NCBI GenBank assembly: GCA_964409295.1
Contig: CAYPCV010000113.1
Location: 1-19,346, forward strand
Length of the DNA stretch: 19,346 nt
DNA from: UBA1140 sp964409295
GTDB taxonomy: Bacteria; Campylobacterota; Campylobacteria; Campylobacterales; Sulfurovaceae
Direction: 5' to 3'
A program made the translations under genes and the position numbers. The notes below the pieces were generated by a model. The model made no database searches. It was not told the origin of the DNA and saw only the letters and a program-made list of their open reading frames with translations. Shown here in pieces: positions 1 to 6,527 of the stretch (its first letter is position 1; each line of letters opens with the position of its first letter).

Positions 1-563
1 TTGGCATATCGCTCACTCTTTTTGTCTACCATCTTAACAGTAATACCACACTCAATACATGAGATAAGAGGATAATCTTTTCTAAGTGGATTGCTTTTTA
101 ACTCCTGTTGACAACTGCTACAAGGTTGCAAAAACTTCATAGTACTGTTGGCACGACTATAGGGATACTGCTCCAAAAACGGATGTTGCCCTCCACAGTA
201 GTTACAAGAGGTAAAAGGATAATAGTAACGAGATGAACTCACATCAAACATCTCTTTTTGACAGGTAGGACACGGAGCAATATTGCAAGGTATCTGATAA
301 CTACTCACAAGATTTGATAACATAGGCTTTGACTCCATAAATGAGTGTCTGCTATCCCCAAGATAGAGCGAAGCAGGAAGCACCTCATCCAACCCCAGTA
401 GAAATGACTCCAACTTCTCATCCTCTTGTTTAGCAATAATTGCAATCTGCTCACTATTTTGCAACACATCAATCTCTATCTCTTTTTGTTTAGCATAGGC
501 TCTAATAAGAGACGAGATATAGGTTTTGTTTGAGTTAAACTCTAGTTGAAAGACGAAATACAT
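1..563 (-). CDS. HypF-like protein, N-terminal part (runs off window)
   Basis: The reading frame opens at an ATG (561-563) and stays open for 187 codons to the window edge. A Shine-Dalgarno AGGGA (571-575, minus strand) sits 7 nt upstream. Four CxxC pairs at residues 98/101, 120/123, 148/151 and 169/172, with YYYPF before the second pair and YPYSR after it, follow the spacing of the double zinc finger of HypF. HypF makes the carbamoyl/cyano group for [NiFe]-hydrogenase maturation. A full protein would continue into YrdC-like and Kae1-like domains, which lie outside the window. Residues 1-90 do not show the acylphosphatase signature (GxVQGVGFRP type) that normally opens HypF. The sequence could therefore be a divergent HypF, or a HypF-derived paralogue with another carbamoyl-transfer role. 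No hydrogenase gene is next to it on the visible side. The zinc-finger call is firm; the function is inferred. Confidence 0.75.
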   Translation of the reverse strand, partial: MYFVFQLEFNSNKTYISSLIRAYAKQKEIEIDVLQNSEQIAIIAKQEDEKLESFLLGLDEVLPASLYLGDSRHSFMESKPMLSNLVSSYQIPCNIAPCPTCQKEMFDVSSSRYYYPFTSCNYCGGQHPFLEQYPYSRANSTMKFLQPCSSCQQELKSNPLRKDYPLISCIECGITVKMVDKKSERYA

Positions 564-784
564 ATATTTTTCCCTATAATGAATGACTATTCAGTATAGT
601 AGTGAGTTTTAGCTTAAAGGCTATTTTTTCTATTGTCGTGAATGGCACTAAATTAAGCAAAATTAGACTTAATAAAAAAATGGGTGTCTAAAAATAGCTT
701 GAAAGTTAGGTAGTTATCATAGAGTCTCTTATTAAACAAAAATTAATTGCCTTATTTCTTAAGATAACAATACCAAATCTAAGT

Positions 785-790
785 TATAAT
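785..790 (+). promoter_or_regulatory. -10 box (TATAAT) of the CinA-like gene
   Basis: A perfect TATAAT lies only 5 nt before the ATG at 796. Transcription would start at about 796-797, giving a leaderless or nearly leaderless mRNA. No Shine-Dalgarno sequence is present in front of this ATG. Confidence 0.5.
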
Positions 791-795
791 ATCCT

Positions 796-1275
796 ATGAA
801 AAACTCAACAAAACAAAACACTATAGAGATAATCAACACCCTAAAAATTAGAAATCAAAGCATAACCTTTGCTGAAAGTTGCACAGGAGGTAGAATTGCG
901 TCAGAGTTTACAGCTATTTCAGGAGCATCTTCGGTACTTAATGGTTCGGTAGTTAGTTATGCTAATAAAATAAAGTCACAATGGTTAAAAGTGAGAGAAG
1001 AAACCCTTGTAAAATATGGAGCAGTCAGTAAAGAGTGTGTAGAAGAGATGTTGACAGGCGTTATAAAACTTGCTTCTGCTGATTGTGCTATTGCTGTGAG
1101 TGGTATTGCAGGCCCCACAGGTGGAACAAAGGAGAAACCTTTAGGAACAGTATATCTTGGAGTTTTATATAAAGATAAAATCATTGTTGAACATCATATT
1201 TTTAAAGGAGATAGAGAGGCTGTTCAAGAGCAGGCAAAAGATACTTCAATAGCCCTTTTGAAAAAAATTTTATAA
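796..1275 (+). CDS. pncC: CinA C-terminal domain protein, nicotinamide-nucleotide amidase (PncC-like)
   Basis: This 159-residue protein corresponds to the stand-alone CinA C-terminal domain. Such proteins deamidate nicotinamide mononucleotide to nicotinate mononucleotide in the pyridine nucleotide cycle, in the cytoplasm. Family motifs are clear: AESCTGG (26-32), the VLNGSVVSYAN segment (47-57), VSGIAGPTGG (101-110) and KPLGTVYLG (114-122). The roughly 250-residue N-terminal COG1058 pyrophosphatase domain of full CinA is absent. The length matches single-domain homologues, so this is not a truncation. The gene is monocistronic: a HypF-like gene diverges upstream and a tRNA promoter begins 16 nt after the stop. 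The start is unusual because a TATAAT box ends 5 nt before the ATG. Amidase activity is inferred from the family. Confidence 0.9.
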   Translation: MKNSTKQNTIEIINTLKIRNQSITFAESCTGGRIASEFTAISGASSVLNGSVVSYANKIKSQWLKVREETLVKYGAVSKECVEEMLTGVIKLASADCAIAVSGIAGPTGGTKEKPLGTVYLGVLYKDKIIVEHHIFKGDREAVQEQAKDTSIALLKKIL

Positions 1276-1290
1276 ATTTATAAAAAACCC

Positions 1291-1319
1291 TTGACATCCA
1301 TAATATTATGGGCTATAAT
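1291..1319 (+). promoter_or_regulatory. Consensus sigma70 promoter of the tRNA array
   Basis: TTGACA (1291-1296), a 17-nt spacer and TATAAT (1314-1319) match the bacterial consensus exactly. This places transcription start near 1326, about 30 nt before the first tRNA. Most other promoters in this window show a -10 box but no convincing -35 box. The full consensus fits the high expression needed for tRNAs. Confidence 0.9.
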
Positions 1320-1355
1320 TCCGTCCACTTAATCACAAGGTTAAGTAAAAAACGT

Positions 1356-1431
1356 GACCTTTTAGCTCAGTTGGTAGAGCAACTCCCTTTTAAGGAGTGG
1401 GCCCATGGTTCGAATCCATGAAGGGTCACCA
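1356..1431 (+). tRNA. tRNA-Lys(TTT), copy 1
   Basis: The 76-nt cloverleaf has acceptor stem GACCTTT/AAGGGTC (one T-G pair), discriminator A and an encoded CCA. The anticodon loop CTTTTAA on stem ACTCC/GGAGT gives anticodon TTT. It is the first gene of the array and identical to the copy at 1539-1614. Confidence 0.97.
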
Positions 1432-1455
1432 CGTTAGATTTTTAATATTATAGGT

Positions 1456-1532
1456 GCGGTGGTAGTTCAGTTGGTTAGAATACCTGCCTGTCACGCAGGG
1501 GGTCGCGAGTTCGAGTCTCGTCCACCGCGCCA
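1456..1532 (+). tRNA. tRNA-Asp(GTC), copy 1
   Basis: The 77-nt cloverleaf has acceptor stem GCGGTGG/CCACCGC, discriminator G and an encoded CCA. The anticodon loop CTGTCAC on stem CCTGC/GCAGG gives GTC. It is identical to the copy at 1932-2008, and the upstream ATTATAGGT is shared as well. Confidence 0.97.
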
Positions 1533-1538
1533 CTTTTT

Positions 1539-1614
1539 GACCTTTTAGCTCAGTTGGTAGAGCAACTCCCTTTTAAGGAGTGGGCCCATGGTTCGAATCC
1601 ATGAAGGGTCACCA
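1539..1614 (+). tRNA. tRNA-Lys(TTT), copy 2
   Basis: This is an exact copy of the tRNA-Lys at 1356-1431, with encoded CCA and anticodon TTT. It begins 6 nt after the first tRNA-Asp ends, so the two must be processed from one transcript. Confidence 0.97.
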
Positions 1615-1636
1615 TTTTAAAAATATAACAAAAATT

Positions 1637-1712
1637 GGTCGCTTAGCTCAGTTGGTAGAGCGCTACCCTTACAAGGTAGATGTCACAAGTTCGAGTCTTG
1701 TAGCGACCACCA
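1637..1712 (+). tRNA. tRNA-Val(TAC), copy 1
   Basis: The 76-nt cloverleaf has acceptor stem GGTCGCT/AGCGACC, discriminator A and an encoded CCA. The anticodon loop CTTACAA on stem CTACC/GGTAG gives TAC. It is identical to the copy at 1842-1917. Confidence 0.97.
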
Positions 1713-1741
1713 TTTTTTACAATGTTGTTTACGGTCGAGAT

Positions 1742-1817
1742 GACCCTTTCATCTAGTGGCCAAGGATATTGCGTTTTCATCGCAAAAACAAAGGTTCAAA
1801 TCCTTTAGGGGTCGCCA
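1742..1817 (+). tRNA. tRNA-Glu(TTC)
   Basis: The 76-nt cloverleaf has acceptor stem GACCCTT/AGGGGTC (one T-G pair), discriminator G and an encoded CCA. The anticodon loop TTTTCAT on stem TTGCG/CGCAA gives TTC. It is the only tRNA of the array present once in this window. It lies between the two identical tRNA-Val genes. Confidence 0.96.
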
Positions 1818-1841
1818 AAGTTTTTATCTTAACAATTATAA

Positions 1842-1917
1842 GGTCGCTTAGCTCAGTTGGTAGAGCGCTACCCTTACAAGGTAGATGTCACAAGTTCGAG
1901 TCTTGTAGCGACCACCA
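1842..1917 (+). tRNA. tRNA-Val(TAC), copy 2
   Basis: This is an exact copy of the tRNA-Val at 1637-1712. The spacer AACAATTATA precedes it and is found again in front of the second tRNA-Asp, which suggests duplicated spacers. Confidence 0.97.
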
Positions 1918-1931
1918 TAACAATTATAGGT

Positions 1932-2008
1932 GCGGTGGTAGTTCAGTTGGTTAGAATACCTGCCTGTCACGCAGGGGGTCGCGAGTTCGAGTCTCGTCCA
2001 CCGCGCCA
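1932..2008 (+). tRNA. tRNA-Asp(GTC), copy 2
   Basis: This is an exact copy of the tRNA-Asp at 1456-1532 and the last gene of the array. Seven consecutive T residues follow at 2012-2018 and could act with the terminal acceptor/T-arm structure to end transcription. Confidence 0.97.
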
Positions 2009-2111
2009 CTCTTTTTTTACACAATCTTATTTTCTTTATAATTACGATTTACCTTATTCGCAATAAAATAATTTATTCGATAAAATCTAGGATTTTTTGC
2101 TACACTTTCAT

Positions 2112-2789
2112 ATGATAAAAACACAAGATTATTTTAACAGACAAATTCAACTTTGGGGCGAAGAGAGACAATCTTCTTTAACAAACAAAAAAATAGCCAT
2201 TATCGGTTCTGGTGGATTAGGCTGTAGCCTTGCATTGGCATTGGGAACATCGGGTATTGGTCAAATTGATATGGTCGATTTTGACACCGTTGGTCTACAC
2301 AATATTCACAGGCAAGTAGCATTTACCCTAAAAGATGAAAACCGTCTAAAAGCAGAAGTAACCGTAGAGATGATGGAAGCAAAAAATCCTTTCATAAAAG
2401 CTGTAGCACATACTATAGACTTTGAAGCCTTTATAAAATTAGAAAATAGCTATGATTTAATTTTAGATGCCACAGATAATCTCCCTACCCGTCAAGCCAT
2501 AGATAAATATGCACGAAGTGTTCATACTCCTTGGATATATGCTTCTGTAGAAGAGTTTAATGGACAGGTTTGTTTTTTTGATAAAGCATCTTTTCAAGTA
2601 TTTAATATAAGCGACCATAAGCCAGGAGGAATTACAGCACCTATTGTTATGCATATTGCTTCTCTTCAAGCCAATTTGGCTCTTCGGTATTTAGCAGGAC
2701 TCTCTATTGTTAAAGATAAACTCTATTACCTATATTTTAACAGTGATGGGGAACTTATTACACAAAAATTTGGAATGCCTATAGCTTAA
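2112..2789 (+). CDS. HesA/MoeB/ThiF family protein (E1-like adenylating fold)
   Basis: This 225-residue cytoplasmic protein has the ATP-binding Rossmann motif GSGGLG (32-37), the DFDTV...HNIHRQ stretch (56-68) and the DATDN motif (119-123) of E1-like enzymes. Those enzymes adenylate the C-terminal glycine of ThiS- or MoaD-type sulfur carriers. It has only two cysteines (38 and 154). It lacks the CxxC pairs that bind zinc in MoeB and ThiF and the C-terminal cysteine used in sulfur transfer. Adenylation may therefore be its only step, or its substrate may differ. I prefer the ATG at 2112 (MIKTQDYFNRQ, the usual family opening); an in-frame TTG at 2097 is an alternative. A TAAAAT at 2081-2086 may be its -10 box. 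No thiamine or molybdopterin genes adjoin it, so the specific pathway is unknown. Confidence 0.85.
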   Translation: MIKTQDYFNRQIQLWGEERQSSLTNKKIAIIGSGGLGCSLALALGTSGIGQIDMVDFDTVGLHNIHRQVAFTLKDENRLKAEVTVEMMEAKNPFIKAVAHTIDFEAFIKLENSYDLILDATDNLPTRQAIDKYARSVHTPWIYASVEEFNGQVCFFDKASFQVFNISDHKPGGITAPIVMHIASLQANLALRYLAGLSIVKDKLYYLYFNSDGELITQKFGMPIA

Positions 2790-2847
2790 CTAGAGTGCTT
2801 AAAAGTTATTGTGTTAAAATAACGCAATAATTTTAAAGGATATATTT

Positions 2848-3183
2848 ATGAAATTCAAAATTCTTTCATTAATCGCTCTTATGGGACTCTTTATTGGTTG
2901 TACCCAAGAGACACAAAATAAACTTAGCCGTTCCATTCAAAACTGGACAGGTACTAATGGTACTTTAGAAGTCTATGCAGGGGATAAACTGGTTAAAAAA
3001 TTCATTGATATAGATAAACTTTCAACGGCTACAGGAACCGATGATGGTGTAACAAGACCTTACCGATTTGGTTATGGGATTTTAGATAAAAACTTTAACT
3101 CAAAAAAAGATGCAGGCGAACAGCGTGTCTATTTTGAGTTCTCGGACTACTCAACAAGCTACATTTTTTATGAAGAAAAATAA
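2848..3183 (+). CDS. Small predicted lipoprotein of unknown function
   Basis: The 111-residue product starts with a lysine-led hydrophobic signal and a lipobox-like LFIGC with the lipidated cysteine at residue 18. Phe at -3 of the lipobox is less usual but tolerated. The mature part is short and polar, with a charged RPYRFGYGILDKNF stretch and many aromatic residues. I do not recognise a domain. A good ribosome site, AAAGGA (2835-2840), is 7 nt before the ATG. Its own promoter may include the TTAAAAT at 2814-2820. ridA follows after 22 nt, so the two are probably co-transcribed. Envelope location is inferred from the signal. Confidence 0.8.
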   Translation: MKFKILSLIALMGLFIGCTQETQNKLSRSIQNWTGTNGTLEVYAGDKLVKKFIDIDKLSTATGTDDGVTRPYRFGYGILDKNFNSKKDAGEQRVYFEFSDYSTSYIFYEEK

Positions 3184-3205
3184 ATCAACTTAAAGGATAA
3201 AAACA

Positions 3206-3595
3206 ATGAAATTCATCTCGACAAAAGAAGCACCAGCAGCAATCGGACCTTACTCTCAGGCAATCGTGGCAAATGGAATGATTTATACGTCAGGACAAAT
3301 TGGAATGGATGAAACAGGTAAAGTTGTTGCTGATGATGTTGTAAACCAAGCACATCAAGTAATGAAAAACCTTTTTTATGTACTAGAAACAGCAGGAGCA
3401 CACTTTAACGATGTAGTTAAAACAACTATATTTTTAACAGATATGGATGATTTTGCAAAAGTAAATGAAGTTTATGCACACTATTTTGGACATCATAAAC
3501 CAGCAAGAAGTACAGTAGCTGTTAGTACCTTGCCTAAAAATGTAAAAATTGAAATTGAATGTATGGCTCTTGCAAATACGGACTATACTGTCTAG
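3206..3595 (+). CDS. ridA: RidA family reactive intermediate/imine deaminase
   Basis: The 129-residue product is a typical full-length YjgF/YER057c/UK114 protein. RidA hydrolyses 2-aminoacrylate and related enamine/imine intermediates released by PLP enzymes, protecting those enzymes in the cytoplasm. Visible family features are APAAIGPYSQA near the N-terminus, YTSGQIG, and the C-terminal KPARSTV...IEIECMA segment with the substrate-binding arginine. AAAGGAT precedes the ATG by 8 nt. The gene sits between a lipoprotein and a transglutaminase-like gene and its TAG overlaps the GTG of the latter. The PLP-dependent metY lies downstream, which fits the general role but does not prove a link. Confidence 0.95.
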   Translation: MKFISTKEAPAAIGPYSQAIVANGMIYTSGQIGMDETGKVVADDVVNQAHQVMKNLFYVLETAGAHFNDVVKTTIFLTDMDDFAKVNEVYAHYFGHHKPARSTVAVSTLPKNVKIEIECMALANTDYTV

Positions 3596-4194
3596 TGAAT
3601 CACTCTAAGCTCTCTATTACAGTCTCAAAGATTGTTTTAGCAGGGTTATTTTTCTACTTTCTATACATTTTAACTCAAGCCGTATCAACGGTTAATCGTC
3701 ACTATATTGCAACAAAAGATGGTACATATATTAACAGTACTACAACAACCCCCATGATAAAAGAGTTAGCAAAAATATTAACTAAAAACTGTAAAACCAC
3801 ACAATGCTCAACACAAAATATTTTAGATTACATTACTAACATTCCTTATAAAATCAACAATTTTCAAGCCCACTCCCCACAGGATACTATTCAAAAAAAC
3901 TTTGGAGATTGTGACGATAAAAGTAATCTGCTTATCTCCCTGCTTCATGAAAAAGGGATAGAGAGTTATTTTGTTTTAGTACCTCATCATATTTTTGTTA
4001 TTGTTCACTTAGATGAAAATTTATATCGAAAAGCACTCTATCTTAACGAAAAAAAATACTACATTTTGGAAAGCACAGCAAAAAATTCGCCTATTGGATT
4101 CCCTTTACATTATAGGCTTGATGAAATTGATACCATTATCGAACCTTTTGAAAATAGAAAGATAGAGATAAACAAACTTGAATGGAAGTTATAA
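3595..4194 (+). CDS. Membrane-anchored transglutaminase-like cysteine protein
   Basis: The product has one N-terminal membrane segment (about residues 12-30) followed by a periplasmic-type domain. The catalytic core of the transglutaminase-like fold is visible: FGDCDDKS with Cys106, VPHHIFVIVH with His131/132, and YILEST with Glu159 in the usual Asp position. Such proteins act as cysteine peptidases or amide-modifying enzymes; the substrate is unknown. I place the start at the GTG at 3595, which overlaps the ridA stop as TAGTG and suggests translational coupling. An upstream in-frame ATG (3559) would lie inside ridA and add 12 residues with no ribosome site. No clear Shine-Dalgarno is seen for the GTG. 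The product is 199 residues. Confidence 0.75.
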   Translation: MNHSKLSITVSKIVLAGLFFYFLYILTQAVSTVNRHYIATKDGTYINSTTTTPMIKELAKILTKNCKTTQCSTQNILDYITNIPYKINNFQAHSPQDTIQKNFGDCDDKSNLLISLLHEKGIESYFVLVPHHIFVIVHLDENLYRKALYLNEKKYYILESTAKNSPIGFPLHYRLDEIDTIIEPFENRKIEINKLEWKL

Positions 4195-4207
4195 ATAAAG
4201 CTTTGGT

Positions 4208-4213
4208 TATAAT
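4208..4213 (+). promoter_or_regulatory. -10 box (TATAAT) of metY
   Basis: TATAAT is 24 nt before the metY ATG, giving a short leader containing the ribosome site AAGGA. No good -35 match is present at 17 nt, as is common in this phylum. Confidence 0.6.
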
Positions 4214-4237
4214 CTTTTATAAATATAAGGAAAAATA

Positions 4238-5506
4238 ATGAAACAAGCAACCCAAGCACTTCATGCAGGTTATACTAAAGATTCTCAAAAAACAATGAGC
4301 GTTCCTATCTATATGTCAACAGCTTTCGATTTTGGTTCAGCTGATTTTGCAGCGAGTAGTTTTAATTTAGAGCAAGGAACAGACAATGTCTATACAAGAG
4401 TAGGAAACCCTACTAATGCAATCTTAGAGAGAAGATTTGCAGAGGTTGAAGGAGGAAGTGGAGCTTTGGCTGTGGCAAGTGGTATGGGTGCTATTTTTTA
4501 TGCTATCCTAAATATTGCCGACGCAGGAGACAATATCATTGTCTCTAACCAACTCTATGGAGGAACAGTAACACTTTTTAGCCAAACACTAAAAAGATTA
4601 GGAATTGAATCTCGCTCTTTTGATGTACATGATACTGCTAAAATTGAAGAGCTAATTGATGAAAATACAAAATGTATCTTTTTTGAGAGTATCTCTAATC
4701 CAAGTATTGATGTACCTAATTTTGATGAATTAATCAAAATTTCTAACAAACATCAACTTCTAACAATTGTAGACAATACAGTAGCAACCCCTATTTTATG
4801 TCAGCCTCTAATCTTGGGTGCAGATATTGTTGTACATAGTGCTAGTAAGTATACTACAGGACAGGGAACAGCCATTGGAGGATTGATTGTTGAACGAAAA
4901 GAGCTATCGACAAAAATAAAAGATAACCCTAGATACCCTCACTTTAACACTCCTGAGACAAGTTATCACGGTCTAGTTTTTGCCGATTCAGTGGTAAGCC
5001 CTATTCTCTTTACCTTTAGAGCAAGAATGATTCTTCTTCGTGATACAGGTGCTGTATTGAGTCCATTTAATGCTTGGCTATTTATTCAAGGCTTAGAGAC
5101 ACTTTCTCTACGAATAAAAGAGCATTCTAAAAATGCTTTAGCTGTTGCAGAGTGGCTAGAGAAACAAGAGATTGTTAAAAAAGTAAACTACCCTCTATTA
5201 GAGAGTGATAAAAATTATACAAATGCTTCAAAATATTTAACAAAAGGGGCAAGTGGTCTAGTAAGCTTTGAGGTTGAAAATATTGATATTGCAAAAAAGA
5301 TTCTTGATAAGGTAGAACTCTTCTCAATTGTTGCGAATATTGGAGATAGTAAATCCATCATAAACCACTCTGCATCAACGACACATCAACAGTTATCAAA
5401 AGAGGAACTTCAAAAAGCAGGTGTTGGAGAAGGTCTAATTCGTTTAAGTATAGGAATTGAAGATATAGATGATTTAATTGCTGACTTAGAGAAAGCTCTC
5501 TCGTAA
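4238..5506 (+). CDS. metY: O-acetylhomoserine sulfhydrylase (aminocarboxypropyltransferase)
   Basis: The 422-residue product is full length for MetY, a PLP enzyme that makes homocysteine from O-acetylhomoserine and sulfide in the cytoplasm. Family landmarks are VPIYMSTAF near residue 22, the VYTRVGNPTN segment (51-60), ASGMGAI (80-86), VDNT (178-181) and the PLP lysine Lys204 in SASKYTTGQG. The C-terminal part has the SLG/SIGIEDIDDLI ending of Cys/Met metabolism PLP enzymes. It has its own promoter and an AAGGA ribosome site. metX, which makes its substrate, is about 1 kb downstream on the same strand, separated by an oppositely oriented dsb gene. The two are thus neighbours but not one operon. 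Confidence 0.95.
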   Translation: MKQATQALHAGYTKDSQKTMSVPIYMSTAFDFGSADFAASSFNLEQGTDNVYTRVGNPTNAILERRFAEVEGGSGALAVASGMGAIFYAILNIADAGDNIIVSNQLYGGTVTLFSQTLKRLGIESRSFDVHDTAKIEELIDENTKCIFFESISNPSIDVPNFDELIKISNKHQLLTIVDNTVATPILCQPLILGADIVVHSASKYTTGQGTAIGGLIVERKELSTKIKDNPRYPHFNTPETSYHGLVFADSVVSPILFTFRARMILLRDTGAVLSPFNAWLFIQGLETLSLRIKEHSKNALAVAEWLEKQEIVKKVNYPLLESDKNYTNASKYLTKGASGLVSFEVENIDIAKKILDKVELFSIVANIGDSKSIINHSASTTHQQLSKEELQKAGVGEGLIRLSIGIEDIDDLIADLEKALS

Positions 5507-5515
5507 ATCTCATGC

Positions 5516-5534
5516 GTGGGCAAACTTTGCCCAC
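5516..5534. terminator. Hairpin between convergent metY and dsb genes
   Basis: GTGGGCAAA and TTTGCCCAC form a perfect inverted repeat around one base; a realistic fold is a 7-bp stem with a 5-nt loop. It lies between the two facing stops (5506 and 5547). There is no strong T-run on either side, so it may be a weak bidirectional terminator. Confidence 0.55.
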
Positions 5535-5546
5535 ACCTATAAACAG

Positions 5547-6374
5547 TTATTTTAAATATGTTTTATATCTCATGCGTGTTGGGTCCCAAATACCATCTAT
5601 AAATATGGTTGGTGTTCCAGTAACCATAAGACGTTTTTTTAATATTTTATCAAGCTCTAAATCATGATTTATTTCATCTGAATAGATGTCTACTCTCTTA
5701 ATATGAACACCCGTTTTCTCTTTAATTGCATTTAAGATAATATCTGCATTTATCTCACGAGGATTAACAAGAAGATGATACATACTTTTTAAATGGTTCA
5801 GTTCTCCTCTTTTTTGAAAAATTAACATTGCTCTTGTTGCTGTATCCGATGCAGGATGAATTCGTAAAAGAGGAAGATGATAGTAGTAGAGTGCAAATAC
5901 GTCAGGATTGGCTTTAACATCATCAATCAACTGAGGAACAATCTCTTGACAATAAGGACAAAAAGGGTCACTTAAAACCAAAAGCTTATGCTTTGCATTT
6001 TTATTTCCTACCAAAAGATGTTTATCATCATACGCTTCAACAGGAACTTTAGGCTTTAAAATTTTCTTATAATCTTGATTTGATTTATCTTTTAATGAAA
6101 AAGCTATTTTATTTCCTTTTGTGAAAACAACTTGCGATACAGTACGTTTACGCGTTACAGTTCCTGATTTAATATTAACATCTAAAGATAAGAAATAGAC
6201 TTTCCAACCATGAGTATCTTTAATGGGATAACTCGAAATTGTTTCAATTTTTGTTACAGGAGAGTGCATCTTTTCAGCCATATATTTTTTGATGTAATGA
6301 TGAAGCCCCTCCTCACTAACTGCATGTAATTGAAATGTTAATAAGGCTACTATAAATAATATTCTCTTTTTCAT
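5547..6374 (-). CDS. Periplasmic DsbC-family thiol-disulfide isomerase
   Basis: The 275-residue product has a signal peptide (about 1-18), an N-terminal domain of roughly 100 residues like the DsbC/DsbG dimerisation region, and a thioredoxin-fold domain. The active site is Cys139-Pro-Tyr-Cys142 in SDPFCPYCQ, and the cis-proline loop is TGTPTIF with Pro255. Such proteins rearrange or form disulfides in exported proteins. CPYC differs from the CGYC of E. coli DsbC, so the redox role (isomerase or oxidant) is open. Translation starts at an ATG behind a strong AAGGAGT. The gene faces metY and diverges from metX; I see no functional link with methionine synthesis beyond proximity. Confidence 0.85.
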   Translation of the reverse strand: MKKRILFIVALLTFQLHAVSEEGLHHYIKKYMAEKMHSPVTKIETISSYPIKDTHGWKVYFLSLDVNIKSGTVTRKRTVSQVVFTKGNKIAFSLKDKSNQDYKKILKPKVPVEAYDDKHLLVGNKNAKHKLLVLSDPFCPYCQEIVPQLIDDVKANPDVFALYYYHLPLLRIHPASDTATRAMLIFQKRGELNHLKSMYHLLVNPREINADIILNAIKEKTGVHIKRVDIYSDEINHDLELDKILKKRLMVTGTPTIFIDGIWDPTRMRYKTYLK

Positions 6375-6438
6375 ATTTTTTTACTCCTTGAAATAGTTAT
6401 AATAGTATCTATTTTATCATATCACTATTAAATAAAAC

Positions 6439-6444
6439 TATAAT
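6439..6444 (+). promoter_or_regulatory. Candidate -10 box (TATAAT) upstream of metX
   Basis: A TATAAT would start a transcript near 6451 with a leader of about 77 nt. A second candidate, TAAAAT at 6515-6520, would start transcription almost at the metX ATG. The sequence alone does not decide between them. Confidence 0.4.
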
Positions 6445-6527
6445 GAACATGATTTTCCTCTATTTATTTTAAATATACAAAGAATTCATATAAGAAGTAA
6501 AAGTACAAATTGGGTAAAATTCTCTTA

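Noticed and set aside
564..795. Possible small gene or RNA in the gap between the HypF-like and CinA-like genes
   Set aside because: AT-rich with no ribosome site and no stable hairpin; I see only the two divergent promoter regions.
1354..2018. tRNA array as an integration site for a genomic island
   Set aside because: No integrase, no partial tRNA copy used as an att repeat and only housekeeping-type genes follow.
1769..2066. Two short open frames across the tRNA-Glu, tRNA-Val and tRNA-Asp genes
   Set aside because: They are read through tRNA sequence, have no ribosome site and disappear once the tRNAs are recognised.
2805..2823. Inverted repeat GTTATT/AATAAC before the lipoprotein gene
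   Set aside because: Short and A/T-only apart from its end pairs; it overlaps a likely -10 box and is not strong enough to call an operator or terminator.
5507..5578. Direct repeat ATCTCATGCGTG (5507-5518 and 5567-5578)
   Set aside because: Twelve bases, one copy inside the dsb coding end; no mobile gene or matching ends between the copies, so probably chance.
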